A stretch of 21,118 bases of DNA from JAICWP01 sp035935775 (GTDB taxonomy: Bacteria > Acidobacteriota > Terriglobia > Terriglobales > Acidobacteriaceae), in the NCBI GenBank assembly GCA_035935775.1, contig DASYWT010000096.1:1-21118 (forward strand), in the 5' to 3' direction. Position 1 is the first letter of the stretch, and each line of letters begins with the position of its first letter. The position numbers and the translations under genes are program-made. The notes under the pieces were generated by a model. That model saw only the letters and a list, made by a program, of their open reading frames with translations, was not told the DNA's origin and made no database searches. Below, one piece after another: positions 7,800 through 14,290 of the stretch.

Positions 7800-7868
7800 C
7801 CACGGATAAACGCCGATCAACGCGGATTGAAGACTAAGGGGTTTTATCCGCGTATTCCGCGTTCATCA
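7800..7868. repeat. Dispersed intergenic repeat with hairpin between convergent genes
   Basis: GATCAACGCGGA (7815-7826) pairs with TCCGCGTTCATC (7856-7867) at 11 of 12 positions, with a 29-nt loop. The surrounding sequence repeats variants of CGGATAAACGC and GCGGAT. It resembles a low-complexity intergenic element common in soil bacteria. It lies between the ends of the transporter and polyprenyl synthase genes and could act as a bidirectional terminator, although no T-tract follows. Confidence 0.55.
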
Positions 7869-7905
7869 CCGGAAAGGAATCTCTCTGCGACCTCTGCGTT
7901 GATTC

Positions 7906-8895
7906 TTACTTCTCGCGCGAAACCACGAAACCGGGCACCCAGAGCAGGGCGCGCTTGATTTCGGAGTCGGGGAAGGTACAAATAGCCTGGCGAGCCGACT
8001 CGGCGTATTCCTGGGCGCGCTGCGTGGCAGCGTCCACGGAGCCGCAGCGCTGCAGCATGGCCAGAATGTCGGAGTGGGTGAAGCCGTTGAAGGCGCGCTC
8101 GCGCAGCACCGCTTCGATCTTCTGGCGCTCCTCCCGGCCGCAGTGTTCCAGCGCATGAATGACGGGCAAGGTTACCTTGCCTTCGCGCAAGTCGCTGGCC
8201 ACGGGCTTGCCCAGGACATCCTCGGTGGCGGTCAGGTCGAGTACGTCGTCCGCAATCTGAAACGCCATCCCCAGGCTGCGTCCGTATTCCGCCAGGCGTT
8301 CTTCCTGCTCAGTGGAAACTCCGCCCAGGATTCCGCCCAGGCGCATGCACACGGAAAACAGGCATGCGGTCTTGCGGTAAATCAACTCCAGGTGCTCGTC
8401 GAGCGAAATGCAGCGGCCGAGCTTCTCGATCTGCAGCAGTTCGCCTTCCACCATGCGCTGGGTCAGGTCAATGAGCACGTCGAGAATGCGAAAATTGCGC
8501 TCTTGAACGGCCAGTTTGAAAGCCTGCATGTAAAGCCAGTCGCCGGCCAGCACGCAGCGCGAGTTGCCCCACTGGTGGTTGGCCGAGGGCCGGCCGCGGC
8601 GAACCTGCGCCTCGTCAATGATGTCGTCGTGCACCAGCGTGGCGGTGTGAATGATCTCCACCACCGCCCCCAGGCGAATCGCGCCCTGGCCCTCATAGCC
8701 GCACAGCTTGGCGGAAAGCAGGAGCAGCGCCGGGCGGATGCGCTTCCCCCCGCCGCAACGCAAGTATTCGCCGATCTCGGTGATGACTTCCACGTCGGAG
8801 GCGGTGTCGTCCCCGAACTCGCGCTCGATAGCGAGCAGGTCGTCGCGCACCAGGTCAAATACCGACTGCAGCGTGATGGAGGCGGTGGTGGCCAC
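7906..8895 (-). CDS. Long-chain trans-polyprenyl diphosphate synthase
   Basis: A 329-residue cytosolic prenyltransferase that extends allylic diphosphate with isopentenyl diphosphate, probably to make the side chain of a respiratory quinone. The first Asp-rich motif is HDDIID (DDxxD at 90-94) with RRGRPSANH just after it; the second is FQIADDVLD (DDxxD at 216-220), followed by GKPVASDLREGKVTLP. The residue five before the first motif is Ala and not aromatic, which in this family points to a long product. The open frame extends to 9012, but the added 39 residues are Lys/Arg-rich and unlike the family. A GTG at 8895 preceded by GGGAGAAGAAGG gives the usual length. It lies downstream of yajQ, separated by palindromic repeats. 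Confidence 0.9.
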   Translation of the reverse strand: MATTASITLQSVFDLVRDDLLAIEREFGDDTASDVEVITEIGEYLRCGGGKRIRPALLLLSAKLCGYEGQGAIRLGAVVEIIHTATLVHDDIIDEAQVRRGRPSANHQWGNSRCVLAGDWLYMQAFKLAVQERNFRILDVLIDLTQRMVEGELLQIEKLGRCISLDEHLELIYRKTACLFSVCMRLGGILGGVSTEQEERLAEYGRSLGMAFQIADDVLDLTATEDVLGKPVASDLREGKVTLPVIHALEHCGREERQKIEAVLRERAFNGFTHSDILAMLQRCGSVDAATQRAQEYAESARQAICTFPDSEIKRALLWVPGFVVSREK

Positions 8896-9007
8896 GTTCC
8901 GTGCCTTCTTCTCCCTAAGCTTCCTTCTGCTCCGCGCTTGTTTCTGCCGTGCTTCCTCTCCCAGCCATTCCTTCTGCCAACACTTGCTTCCCAATTTCTT
9001 TCGGAAG

Positions 9008-9027
9008 GGCACGGCTTCAGCCGTGCC
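9008..9027. repeat. Palindromic repeat, short loop
   Basis: A perfect 9-bp inverted repeat, GGCACGGCT / AGCCGTGCC, around a TC loop. It forms a pair with 9047-9062 in the 236-nt gap between yajQ and the polyprenyl synthase. The layout looks like a REP doublet. Confidence 0.7.
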
Positions 9028-9046
9028 GTCCGGGTGCCGGTCCCTA

Positions 9047-9062
9047 AGCGGCTTTAGCCGCT
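9047..9062. repeat. Palindromic repeat, short loop
   Basis: A perfect 7-bp inverted repeat, AGCGGCT / AGCCGCT, around a TT loop. It is the second half of the doublet with 9008-9027, 19 nt away, and shares the 2-nt loop geometry and the GGCT...AGCC core. Confidence 0.68.
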
Positions 9063-9131
9063 GAGGGTCGGCTCAGTCCTTTCTTAAACGGACTGATGAA
9101 ACCAGCTGTGCTCTCGTCATTGCGATCCCGC

Positions 9132-9629
9132 TCAAACCGTCCGGTAATTCGTAAACTGCATGTCAATGCCAAAATCACTGTTGCGCAACAGGGCGATCAC
9201 CGCCTGCAGGGTGTCGCGGTCTTTGCCGCTCACCCGCACCAGGTCGCCCTGGATGGAAGCTTGCACCTTATGCTTGGAATTCTTAATGGTCTTGACGATC
9301 TCCCGTGCCTTCTCCGTAGGAATGCCCTGCTGCATGGAAATTTTCTGCCGCACCGTGGAGCCGGCCGCCGGCTCAATCGCCCCGTAGCTCAGGGCCTTGA
9401 GCGGAACGCCACGCTTGACCAGTCGCTGCTGCAGCACGTCGTTCACCGCCTTCAGCTTGTAGTCGTCCTGGGAGGTCAGGATAAGGGCATCCTTGCCCTC
9501 CAGCACGATATTGGACTTGGAATCCTTCAGGTCGAAGCGGGTGTGAACTTCCTTCAGCGCCTGCTGGATGGCGTTGGAAACTTCCTGCGGGTCCACCTTG
9601 CTCACGATATCGAATGAGTTCTCCGGCAT
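9132..9629 (-). CDS. yajQ: YajQ family nucleotide-binding protein
   Basis: A 165-residue cytosolic protein of the YajQ (UPF0234) family, with two alpha/beta subdomains. Family landmarks visible are MPENSFDIVSKVDPQEV at the N-terminus, EVHTRFDLKDSKS (27-39), and the second subdomain KVQASIQGDLVRVSGKDRDTLQAVI, ending LRNSDFGIDMQFTNYR. Family members bind nucleotides, and some bind cyclic di-GMP and act as transcription co-factors; which holds here is not visible. It starts 15 nt after the tatD stop, so the two probably share a transcript. There is almost no ribosome binding site in front of its ATG, which fits translation coupled to tatD. Confidence 0.95.
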   Translation of the reverse strand: MPENSFDIVSKVDPQEVSNAIQQALKEVHTRFDLKDSKSNIVLEGKDALILTSQDDYKLKAVNDVLQQRLVKRGVPLKALSYGAIEPAAGSTVRQKISMQQGIPTEKAREIVKTIKNSKHKVQASIQGDLVRVSGKDRDTLQAVIALLRNSDFGIDMQFTNYRTV

Positions 9630-9644
9630 AGGGTCAAACGCCTA

Positions 9645-10463
9645 TTATCGCGTGCTACTTAAATTAGAGCTATGCAATTTGAAAAAGTCGTAAAAGTTCT
9701 GGCTGGTGCGCTCGCCCACCTGCTCCCGCGAAAGCCCCCGCAGTTCAGCGATTTGGCGGGCCACCTCCACCACGAACGCGGGCTCGTTGCGCTTCCCGCG
9801 GTGCGGCACCGGCGCCAGGAATGGCGAGTCAGTCTCAATGAACATGCGGTCCAGCGGCGCCTCGCGGGCCGCGTCGCGGATGTTATGCGCCTTGGCGAAG
9901 GTCACATTGCCCGCGAAAGAAATGATAAAGCCCATGTCCAGCGCCGCCCGAGCGTGCTCCAGTTGACCGGTGAAGCAATGCAGCACCCCGCCGAGCCCGG
10001 CCGAGGCCCAGTGCTCACGCAGCAGTTGCAGGCAATCCTGCCAGGCGTTGTCGCTGCCATCAGAAGGGCGGCAGTGAATGACCATGGGCAGCTTGGCCGC
10101 TCGCGCCAATTCCATTTGCCGCACGAAAACCTCGCGCTGCACCTCGCGCGGCGAGTGATCGTAAAAGTAATCCAGGCCGATTTCCCCCCAGGCGATTACC
10201 TTGGGATGCTTAGCGAGCCGCTCCATTTCCGAGAAATCTGAGTCGGTGGCCAGTTTGGCTTCATGCGGATGGATGCCGATAGTGGCCAGAATCCAGTCGT
10301 TCCGTTCCGCCAGTTCAATGCCGCAAGCCAGCGAGCCCGGCCCGGTACCGCTGCCGATGGCGACAATGGTCTCAAGACCGGCCGCGCGCGCCCGCTCCAG
10401 TACCTGCGCGCGATCGCTATCGAACTGCGTCATCTCGAGATGGGCGTGCGAATCTACGTACAC
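9645..10463 (-). CDS. tatD: TatD family metal-dependent hydrolase
   Basis: A 272-residue TIM-barrel metallohydrolase of the TatD family (3'-5' exonuclease or D-aminoacyl-type deoxyribonuclease). The metal ligands are in place: DSHAH (His6, His8), WGEIGLDY (Glu94), MVIHCRPS (His130), LHCFTG (His162) and FIETDSPF (Asp212). The start is GTG at 10463, the only one that keeps the conserved MYVDSHAH N-terminus. GGAG about 11 nt upstream serves as the ribosome binding site and lies within a run of AGCT-type intergenic repeats. It lies downstream of metG (210-nt gap) and 15 nt upstream of yajQ. The metG-tatD neighbourhood is widespread in bacteria. Confidence 0.94.
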   Translation of the reverse strand: MYVDSHAHLEMTQFDSDRAQVLERARAAGLETIVAIGSGTGPGSLACGIELAERNDWILATIGIHPHEAKLATDSDFSEMERLAKHPKVIAWGEIGLDYFYDHSPREVQREVFVRQMELARAAKLPMVIHCRPSDGSDNAWQDCLQLLREHWASAGLGGVLHCFTGQLEHARAALDMGFIISFAGNVTFAKAHNIRDAAREAPLDRMFIETDSPFLAPVPHRGKRNEPAFVVEVARQIAELRGLSREQVGERTSQNFYDFFKLHSSNLSSTR

Positions 10464-10528
10464 AGCTACTAGCTCCTAGCTGCTAGCTCTCAGCTTTCAG
10501 CTAAACCGACTAACGACCAACGACCAAC
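10464..10528. repeat. Degenerate AGCT and GACYAAC micro-repeats
   Basis: From 10464 to 10502 the sequence is a degenerate run of AGCT(A/C)CT-type units. At 10508-10528 it becomes GACTAAC / GACCAAC units. This simple sequence directly abuts the tatD start codon and supplies its ribosome binding site. Similar simple sequence occurs at 16726-16757. Confidence 0.6.
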
Positions 10529-10543
10529 TCTAAAAATCGTAGC

Positions 10544-10585
10544 GCCGGCGTCTCGCCGGCTGTCGCGTGGGCGTCCCGCCCACGC
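10544..10585. repeat. Tandem pair of REP-like hairpins
   Basis: The first hairpin is GCCGGCG (10544-10550), loop TCT, CGCCGGC (10554-10560). The second is GCGTGGGCG (10565-10573), loop TCC, CGCCCACGC (10577-10585). Both are perfect. The second shares the TGT-N-GCG lead and the GGGCG...CGCCC core with the palindromes at 3476-3500 and 13787-13811, so they look like one family. It lies in the metG-tatD gap. Confidence 0.75.
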
Positions 10586-10606
10586 TTGCATCCAAGGCCG
10601 ACCGCC

Positions 10607-10632
10607 GAGATCCTTCGCTTCGCTCAGGATGA
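10607..10632. repeat. Dispersed intergenic repeat (ATCCT...AGGAT hairpin)
   Basis: ATCCT (10610-10614) and AGGAT (10626-10630) flank TCGCTTCGCTC. This is the familiar intergenic element found in Acidobacteriota and other soil bacteria. A diverged copy in opposite orientation with a GC-rich insertion occurs at 16490-16535. A further GCGGGC...GCCCGC inverted repeat follows it, before the metG stop codon. Confidence 0.55.
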
Positions 10633-10673
10633 ACGCTGCGGGCTCCCGCTACGCTCACGCCCGCAAAACGTGG

Positions 10674-12758
10674 TCATTTCAATCTCGCCCCTACCGGCAC
10701 TTCTTCCAGAAAACCCGCAAGCACGGGCTTGCCCTGTTCTCCCACCGAGGCGGCGACAATCATGCCGTCCGAAACCAGGCCGCGCAGCTTACGCGGCGCC
10801 AGGTTGGCCACAATCACCACCTTGCGCCCAACCAGCAGCTCGGGCGCATAAGCCTCAGCGATTCCGGCCACCACTTGCCGCACCTCGCTGCCCAGATCCA
10901 CTTCCAGGCGCAGCAGCTTGTCCGCGCCCTTGACCTTTTCCGCCACTTTCACCTGGCCCACCCGCAGCTCGACCTTGGCGAAGTCTTCAATGCCGATTTT
11001 CCCCTCGGGCGCGGCAGGCGCGCTCGCCTTGGCTGCCGGTGCCGGCACGGTGGCGCTCGCCCCCGCGGCGGATGCTGCCGGCGCCGGCGCTGCTTTCACT
11101 TCCACGGCTCGGGCGGGATGTTCGGCCGGAGCTTCTGCTGGTTTCTTCTCGGTCTCCACGGTTGATGTCCTCTGTTGCTGTTCGATGGCCTGCATTTTTT
11201 CTATAACGCTCTTGTCGGCGCGCGGGAAAACGGGCTCAACCTTGCCGATCTTCGTTCCCAGCTGCAGTTGGCCCCACTTCAATTCTCCAAGCTTGAAGGC
11301 TGCAATGTCGCCCAATCCCAACTGCGCCCAAATGCGCGCGCTCGACTCCGGTATCGCCGGATGCGCCAGCGCGGTCACCACGCGCAGGGCTTCGGCGCTG
11401 GTGTAAAGGATTGTCCCCAACCGCGCCCGGCTCACCTCATCCTGCTTCTCGCCCAGCGTCCAAGGCTCGTTTTCGACCAGGTATTTGTTCACCGCTCCCA
11501 CCAGCGCCGACGCCCCCTCGAGCGCGCGCGAGAACTGGAAGTTATCGAAGTGAGAACTGAATTCGCCGATGGTGCGGCGGGCGATGTCGGCAATTTCGGC
11601 GTCCGCCGGCTTGCGCGCCTCGGTGGGCGAAGGATACGGTACCTGCCCTCCGAAGTAGCGCGTAATCATGGTCAGGGTGCGGCTGGCCAGATTGCCCAGG
11701 TCATTGGCGAGGTCGGCGTTGTAGCGCTGCACCAGCGCATCGAAGGAAAACGATCCGTCCTGCCCAAATACGACCTCACGCAACAGGAAATAACGCAGCG
11801 CATCGCGGCTCATCGCCTCCACAATCGTTTCAGCGCGCACCACGTTGCCCCGCGACTTCGACATCTTGTCGTGCTCGAACAGCAGCCAGCCGTGGGCCAC
11901 GATGGTTTTCGGCAGCGCCAGCCCGGCGGCCATCAGGAAGGCCGGCCAATAAACGCAGTGGAAGCGCACAATTTCCTTGCCGATCATATGCACGTCGGCG
12001 GGCCAGTAGCGCTGGAAACGCTGCTGGTCGGCCGCATTGGGCGAGCCGAATCCAATCGCGGTGCAGTAATTGCTCAGCGCGTCCAGCCACACATAGATGA
12101 CGTGTCCGGGGTCATCGGGCACCGGCACTCCCCAGCGGAAGGTGCTGCGCGTTACCGAAAGGTCGCGCAGGCCGGAGCGCACAAACGACGCTACTTCGTT
12201 GCGCCGCGTTTCCGGACGGACAAAATCAGGCTGGTCGTGGTACACCTTCAGCAGCTTTTCCTCGAAGGCGGAGAGCTTGAAAAAATAATTCTCCTCGCTC
12301 ACCGTTTCCGTGGGACGGCCGCACTCGGGGCAGGGCGCGCCCGGGCCGGCTGAATCCACGTAGAGCTCGTCAAAAACGCAGTACTGCCCGGTGTACTTGC
12401 CTTTGTAGATGTAGCCGTTGTCGCGCAGGCGGCGGAACATCTCCTGCACGCCCCGCTTGTGCTCGGCGTCTGTGGTGCGGATGAACTTGTTGTAGCTCAG
12501 CCCCAGCAGGTCCCAGAGCCGCCGGAAGGAGGCGGAAACTTCGTCCGCCCACTGCTGCGCCGGTTTGCCGGCCGCCTGGGCGGCGCGCTCCACGTGCACG
12601 CCATGTTCGTCGGTGCCGGTCAGAAAAAAGACGTCCTTGCCCAGCATGCGCTGCCGCCGTGCGATGGCGTCGCACACAATGGTGGTGTAGGCGTGTCCAA
12701 TGTGGGGGCGCGCGTTGACGTAGTAAATCGGGGTAGTGATGTAGAACTTGTTATCCAT
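10674..12758 (-). CDS. metG: Methionyl-tRNA synthetase
   Basis: A 694-residue class I synthetase that charges tRNA-Met. It has HIGH (19-22), the connective-peptide zinc region with Cys127, Cys143 and Cys146 (a fourth Cys is replaced by Asp/Phe context in CVFDE), and KMSKS (298-302). The helical anticodon domain follows, then an Ala/Pro-rich linker from about 540 to 585 and a C-terminal EMAPII-like tRNA-binding domain (about 587-694, DFAKVELRVGQV through PRKLRGLVSDGMIV). The ATG lies inside the end of larC, in the overlap ATGGATAA, so translation is probably coupled to larC. The linker is low-complexity but in frame. Confidence 0.97.
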   Translation of the reverse strand: MDNKFYITTPIYYVNARPHIGHAYTTIVCDAIARRQRMLGKDVFFLTGTDEHGVHVERAAQAAGKPAQQWADEVSASFRRLWDLLGLSYNKFIRTTDAEHKRGVQEMFRRLRDNGYIYKGKYTGQYCVFDELYVDSAGPGAPCPECGRPTETVSEENYFFKLSAFEEKLLKVYHDQPDFVRPETRRNEVASFVRSGLRDLSVTRSTFRWGVPVPDDPGHVIYVWLDALSNYCTAIGFGSPNAADQQRFQRYWPADVHMIGKEIVRFHCVYWPAFLMAAGLALPKTIVAHGWLLFEHDKMSKSRGNVVRAETIVEAMSRDALRYFLLREVVFGQDGSFSFDALVQRYNADLANDLGNLASRTLTMITRYFGGQVPYPSPTEARKPADAEIADIARRTIGEFSSHFDNFQFSRALEGASALVGAVNKYLVENEPWTLGEKQDEVSRARLGTILYTSAEALRVVTALAHPAIPESSARIWAQLGLGDIAAFKLGELKWGQLQLGTKIGKVEPVFPRADKSVIEKMQAIEQQQRTSTVETEKKPAEAPAEHPARAVEVKAAPAPAASAAGASATVPAPAAKASAPAAPEGKIGIEDFAKVELRVGQVKVAEKVKGADKLLRLEVDLGSEVRQVVAGIAEAYAPELLVGRKVVIVANLAPRKLRGLVSDGMIVAASVGEQGKPVLAGFLEEVPVGARLK

Positions 12759-14154
12759 GCTGATGGGATTCCGCCCCCGCCAGGTAGACGCGAATCGCTT
12801 CCTGCATCACGCTCTTCAGCGGCAAATGCTGCTCGCCGGCGATCTTGCGGCAATCTTCATACTCCGGGGCGTAATTGGTGATGCTCCCGTTGAGGCTGGC
12901 AACTTTCATGCGCACTTCACCCCAGCGCGTGTGCACGCTCACCCAGCGCCGCCCCAACGCGCGCCGTTGCTCGTGCCGGACCCGCACGCCCAGGGTGGAA
13001 GTCTCGGCGAAGATCAATTTGGCCAGCCGTTCAGCGTCGCTGGGTTTGGCCAAGACCGTCAGCAACATGCCGGGACGGTTCTTCTTCATCTGCAACGGGG
13101 TGCCGAAGGCGTCCAGAGCACCTTCCGCCAGCGCCCGGTCCATCACGTAGCCGAAGACCTGAGGACTTAGGTCGTCAATGCTGGCTTCGAGAACCGCGAT
13201 AGCTTCCTCTGCGGGCGCATGAGCCTCCGCCGAGGTTTCGCCCAACGTCAACCGCAGCACATTGGGATAGCCGGAGAAGTCGCGCGTGCCCGCGCCGTAG
13301 CCGGTGGCGGTCACCTTCATGCTGGGAAACGAGGCATAGCGCTTAGCCAGCGTCTTGACAATGGCCGCCCCGGTGGGCGTAACCAGTTCCTTCTGCGGCC
13401 CGGAGGAGTAAATGGGAGCATCTTTCAGCAACTCCAGGGTCGCCGGGGCGGGGATAGGGAACGTTCCATGAGCGCACACCACAGTGCCGCCGCCCACGTT
13501 CAAAGGCGAGCACACCCACTCTTCCACCTGCAGCGCCTCGGCTCCCACGGCCGCGCAGACTATGTCCACCATCGCGTCCACCGCGCCCACTTCGTGGAAA
13601 TGAACGGTTTCCACCGGGACGTGGTGGATTTTTGCCTCCGCTGCCCCAAGATTCTCAAAAATTGCGATGGCGGTGCTTTTAGCCTTTTCGGAGATTTCCC
13701 CCGCCTTCCGGATGGTCTCCCGTATCTCCTTCAGCCCCCGCCCATGTCCATGCTGATGCTGCTCATGCGGGTCATGGATATGCCCCTGTGGCGCGGGCGC
13801 CCCCGCCCGCGGCTCGGGATCTATTTCTTTGTGGCTGTGGTCGTGGTGATGTGAATGGGCCTGGAGCGCGTGTGCCTGACTCCCCACTCCCGACTCCTGG
13901 CTCCTGCTTTTCGACTCCTGACTCCTGCTCTCGAACTCTTCGCGCGGCAAGTCCTTCTCGCCGTGAGAGTAAACATCCACCTTCACCGCCGAAATGCCGC
14001 TGCGGATCACCCGCGAGATCTCCAGTCGCGCCCCCACCCCCAGCGCGTTCACGGTCCTTTCCAGCAGCTCAGCAGGCACCCCTGCGTCCACCAGCGCGCC
14101 CAGAAACATGTCGCCGCTGATGCCGGAGAAGCAGTCAAGGTAGGCAATGCGCAT
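12751..14154 (-). CDS. larC: Nickel pincer cofactor biosynthesis protein LarC
   Basis: A 467-residue protein that inserts nickel into the pyridinium-3,5-bisthiocarboxylic acid mononucleotide cofactor of lactate racemase-type enzymes. Conserved blocks are MRIAYLDCFSGISGDMFLGAL (1-21), ETVHFHEVGAVDAMVDIV (about residues 180-198), CSPLNVGGGTVVCAHGTFP and ELVTPTGAAIVKTLA. The later Rossmann-like half has ASIDDLSPQVFGYVMDRAL and LGVRVRHEQRRAL. A His-rich linker (about 96-137) fits the nickel role. Two parts of that linker, residues 75-93 and 115-123, are encoded by intergenic-type repeats (see findings). It is a single uninterrupted frame and needs no programmed frameshift. larB and larE are not in the window. 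It overlaps metG by 8 nt and is divergent from argS. Confidence 0.93.
   Translation of the reverse strand: MRIAYLDCFSGISGDMFLGALVDAGVPAELLERTVNALGVGARLEISRVIRSGISAVKVDVYSHGEKDLPREEFESRSQESKSRSQESGVGSQAHALQAHSHHHDHSHKEIDPEPRAGAPAPQGHIHDPHEQHQHGHGRGLKEIRETIRKAGEISEKAKSTAIAIFENLGAAEAKIHHVPVETVHFHEVGAVDAMVDIVCAAVGAEALQVEEWVCSPLNVGGGTVVCAHGTFPIPAPATLELLKDAPIYSSGPQKELVTPTGAAIVKTLAKRYASFPSMKVTATGYGAGTRDFSGYPNVLRLTLGETSAEAHAPAEEAIAVLEASIDDLSPQVFGYVMDRALAEGALDAFGTPLQMKKNRPGMLLTVLAKPSDAERLAKLIFAETSTLGVRVRHEQRRALGRRWVSVHTRWGEVRMKVASLNGSITNYAPEYEDCRKIAGEQHLPLKSVMQEAIRVYLAGAESHQHG
13787..13811. repeat. REP-like palindrome inside larC, copy 2
   Basis: CGCGGGCG (13792-13799), loop CCCC, CGCCCGCG (13804-13811), preceded by TGTGG. 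It matches 3476-3500 with one difference in the loop. It lies within the larC reading frame and encodes Pro-Arg-Ala-Gly-Ala-Pro-Ala-Pro-Gln (residues 115-123) on the other strand. Confidence 0.8.
13876..13932. repeat. GACTCCT-type micro-repeat within larC
   Basis: Read on the plus strand, this stretch is a run of degenerate GACTCC(T/C)G units. It encodes the Ser/Gln/Glu-rich string ESRSQESKSRSQESGVGSQ of LarC (residues 75-93). Such units are typical of noncoding simple sequence in this type of genome. Confidence 0.6.
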
Positions 14155-14243
14155 GGCTATCTATCGAGAATAGAGAAGATTACCGAAACCTTCATCATAG
14201 GGAAGGGCACGGTTGGCGTCAAACCGAAGCGGGCGGAGTGCTT

Positions 14244-14252
14244 TGCTATAAT
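14244..14252 (+). promoter_or_regulatory. Extended -10 promoter for argS
   Basis: TGCTATAAT: a perfect TATAAT (14247-14252) preceded by TG one base upstream, the extended -10 form. No good -35 hexamer is visible at 16-18 nt. A start site near 14259 would leave about 30 nt of leader before the argS start codon. Confidence 0.55.
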
Positions 14253-14290
14253 CGCTTTTTTCCTCAACAATTTACGGGACTCATCTTCAC

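Noticed and set aside
8896..9012. N-terminal extension of the polyprenyl synthase to an upstream ATG
   Set aside because: The extra 39 residues are low-complexity and basic, the upstream ATG lies in a palindromic repeat, and a GTG at 8895 with a good ribosome binding site gives the normal length.
8074..9057. A 327-codon plus-strand ORF opposite the polyprenyl synthase
   Set aside because: It is a shadow of the minus-strand gene with both Asp-rich motifs; its translation has no family features.
11175..12353. A 392-codon plus-strand ORF opposite metG
   Set aside because: His/Gly/Arg-rich translation typical of antisense frames; metG on the other strand is certain.
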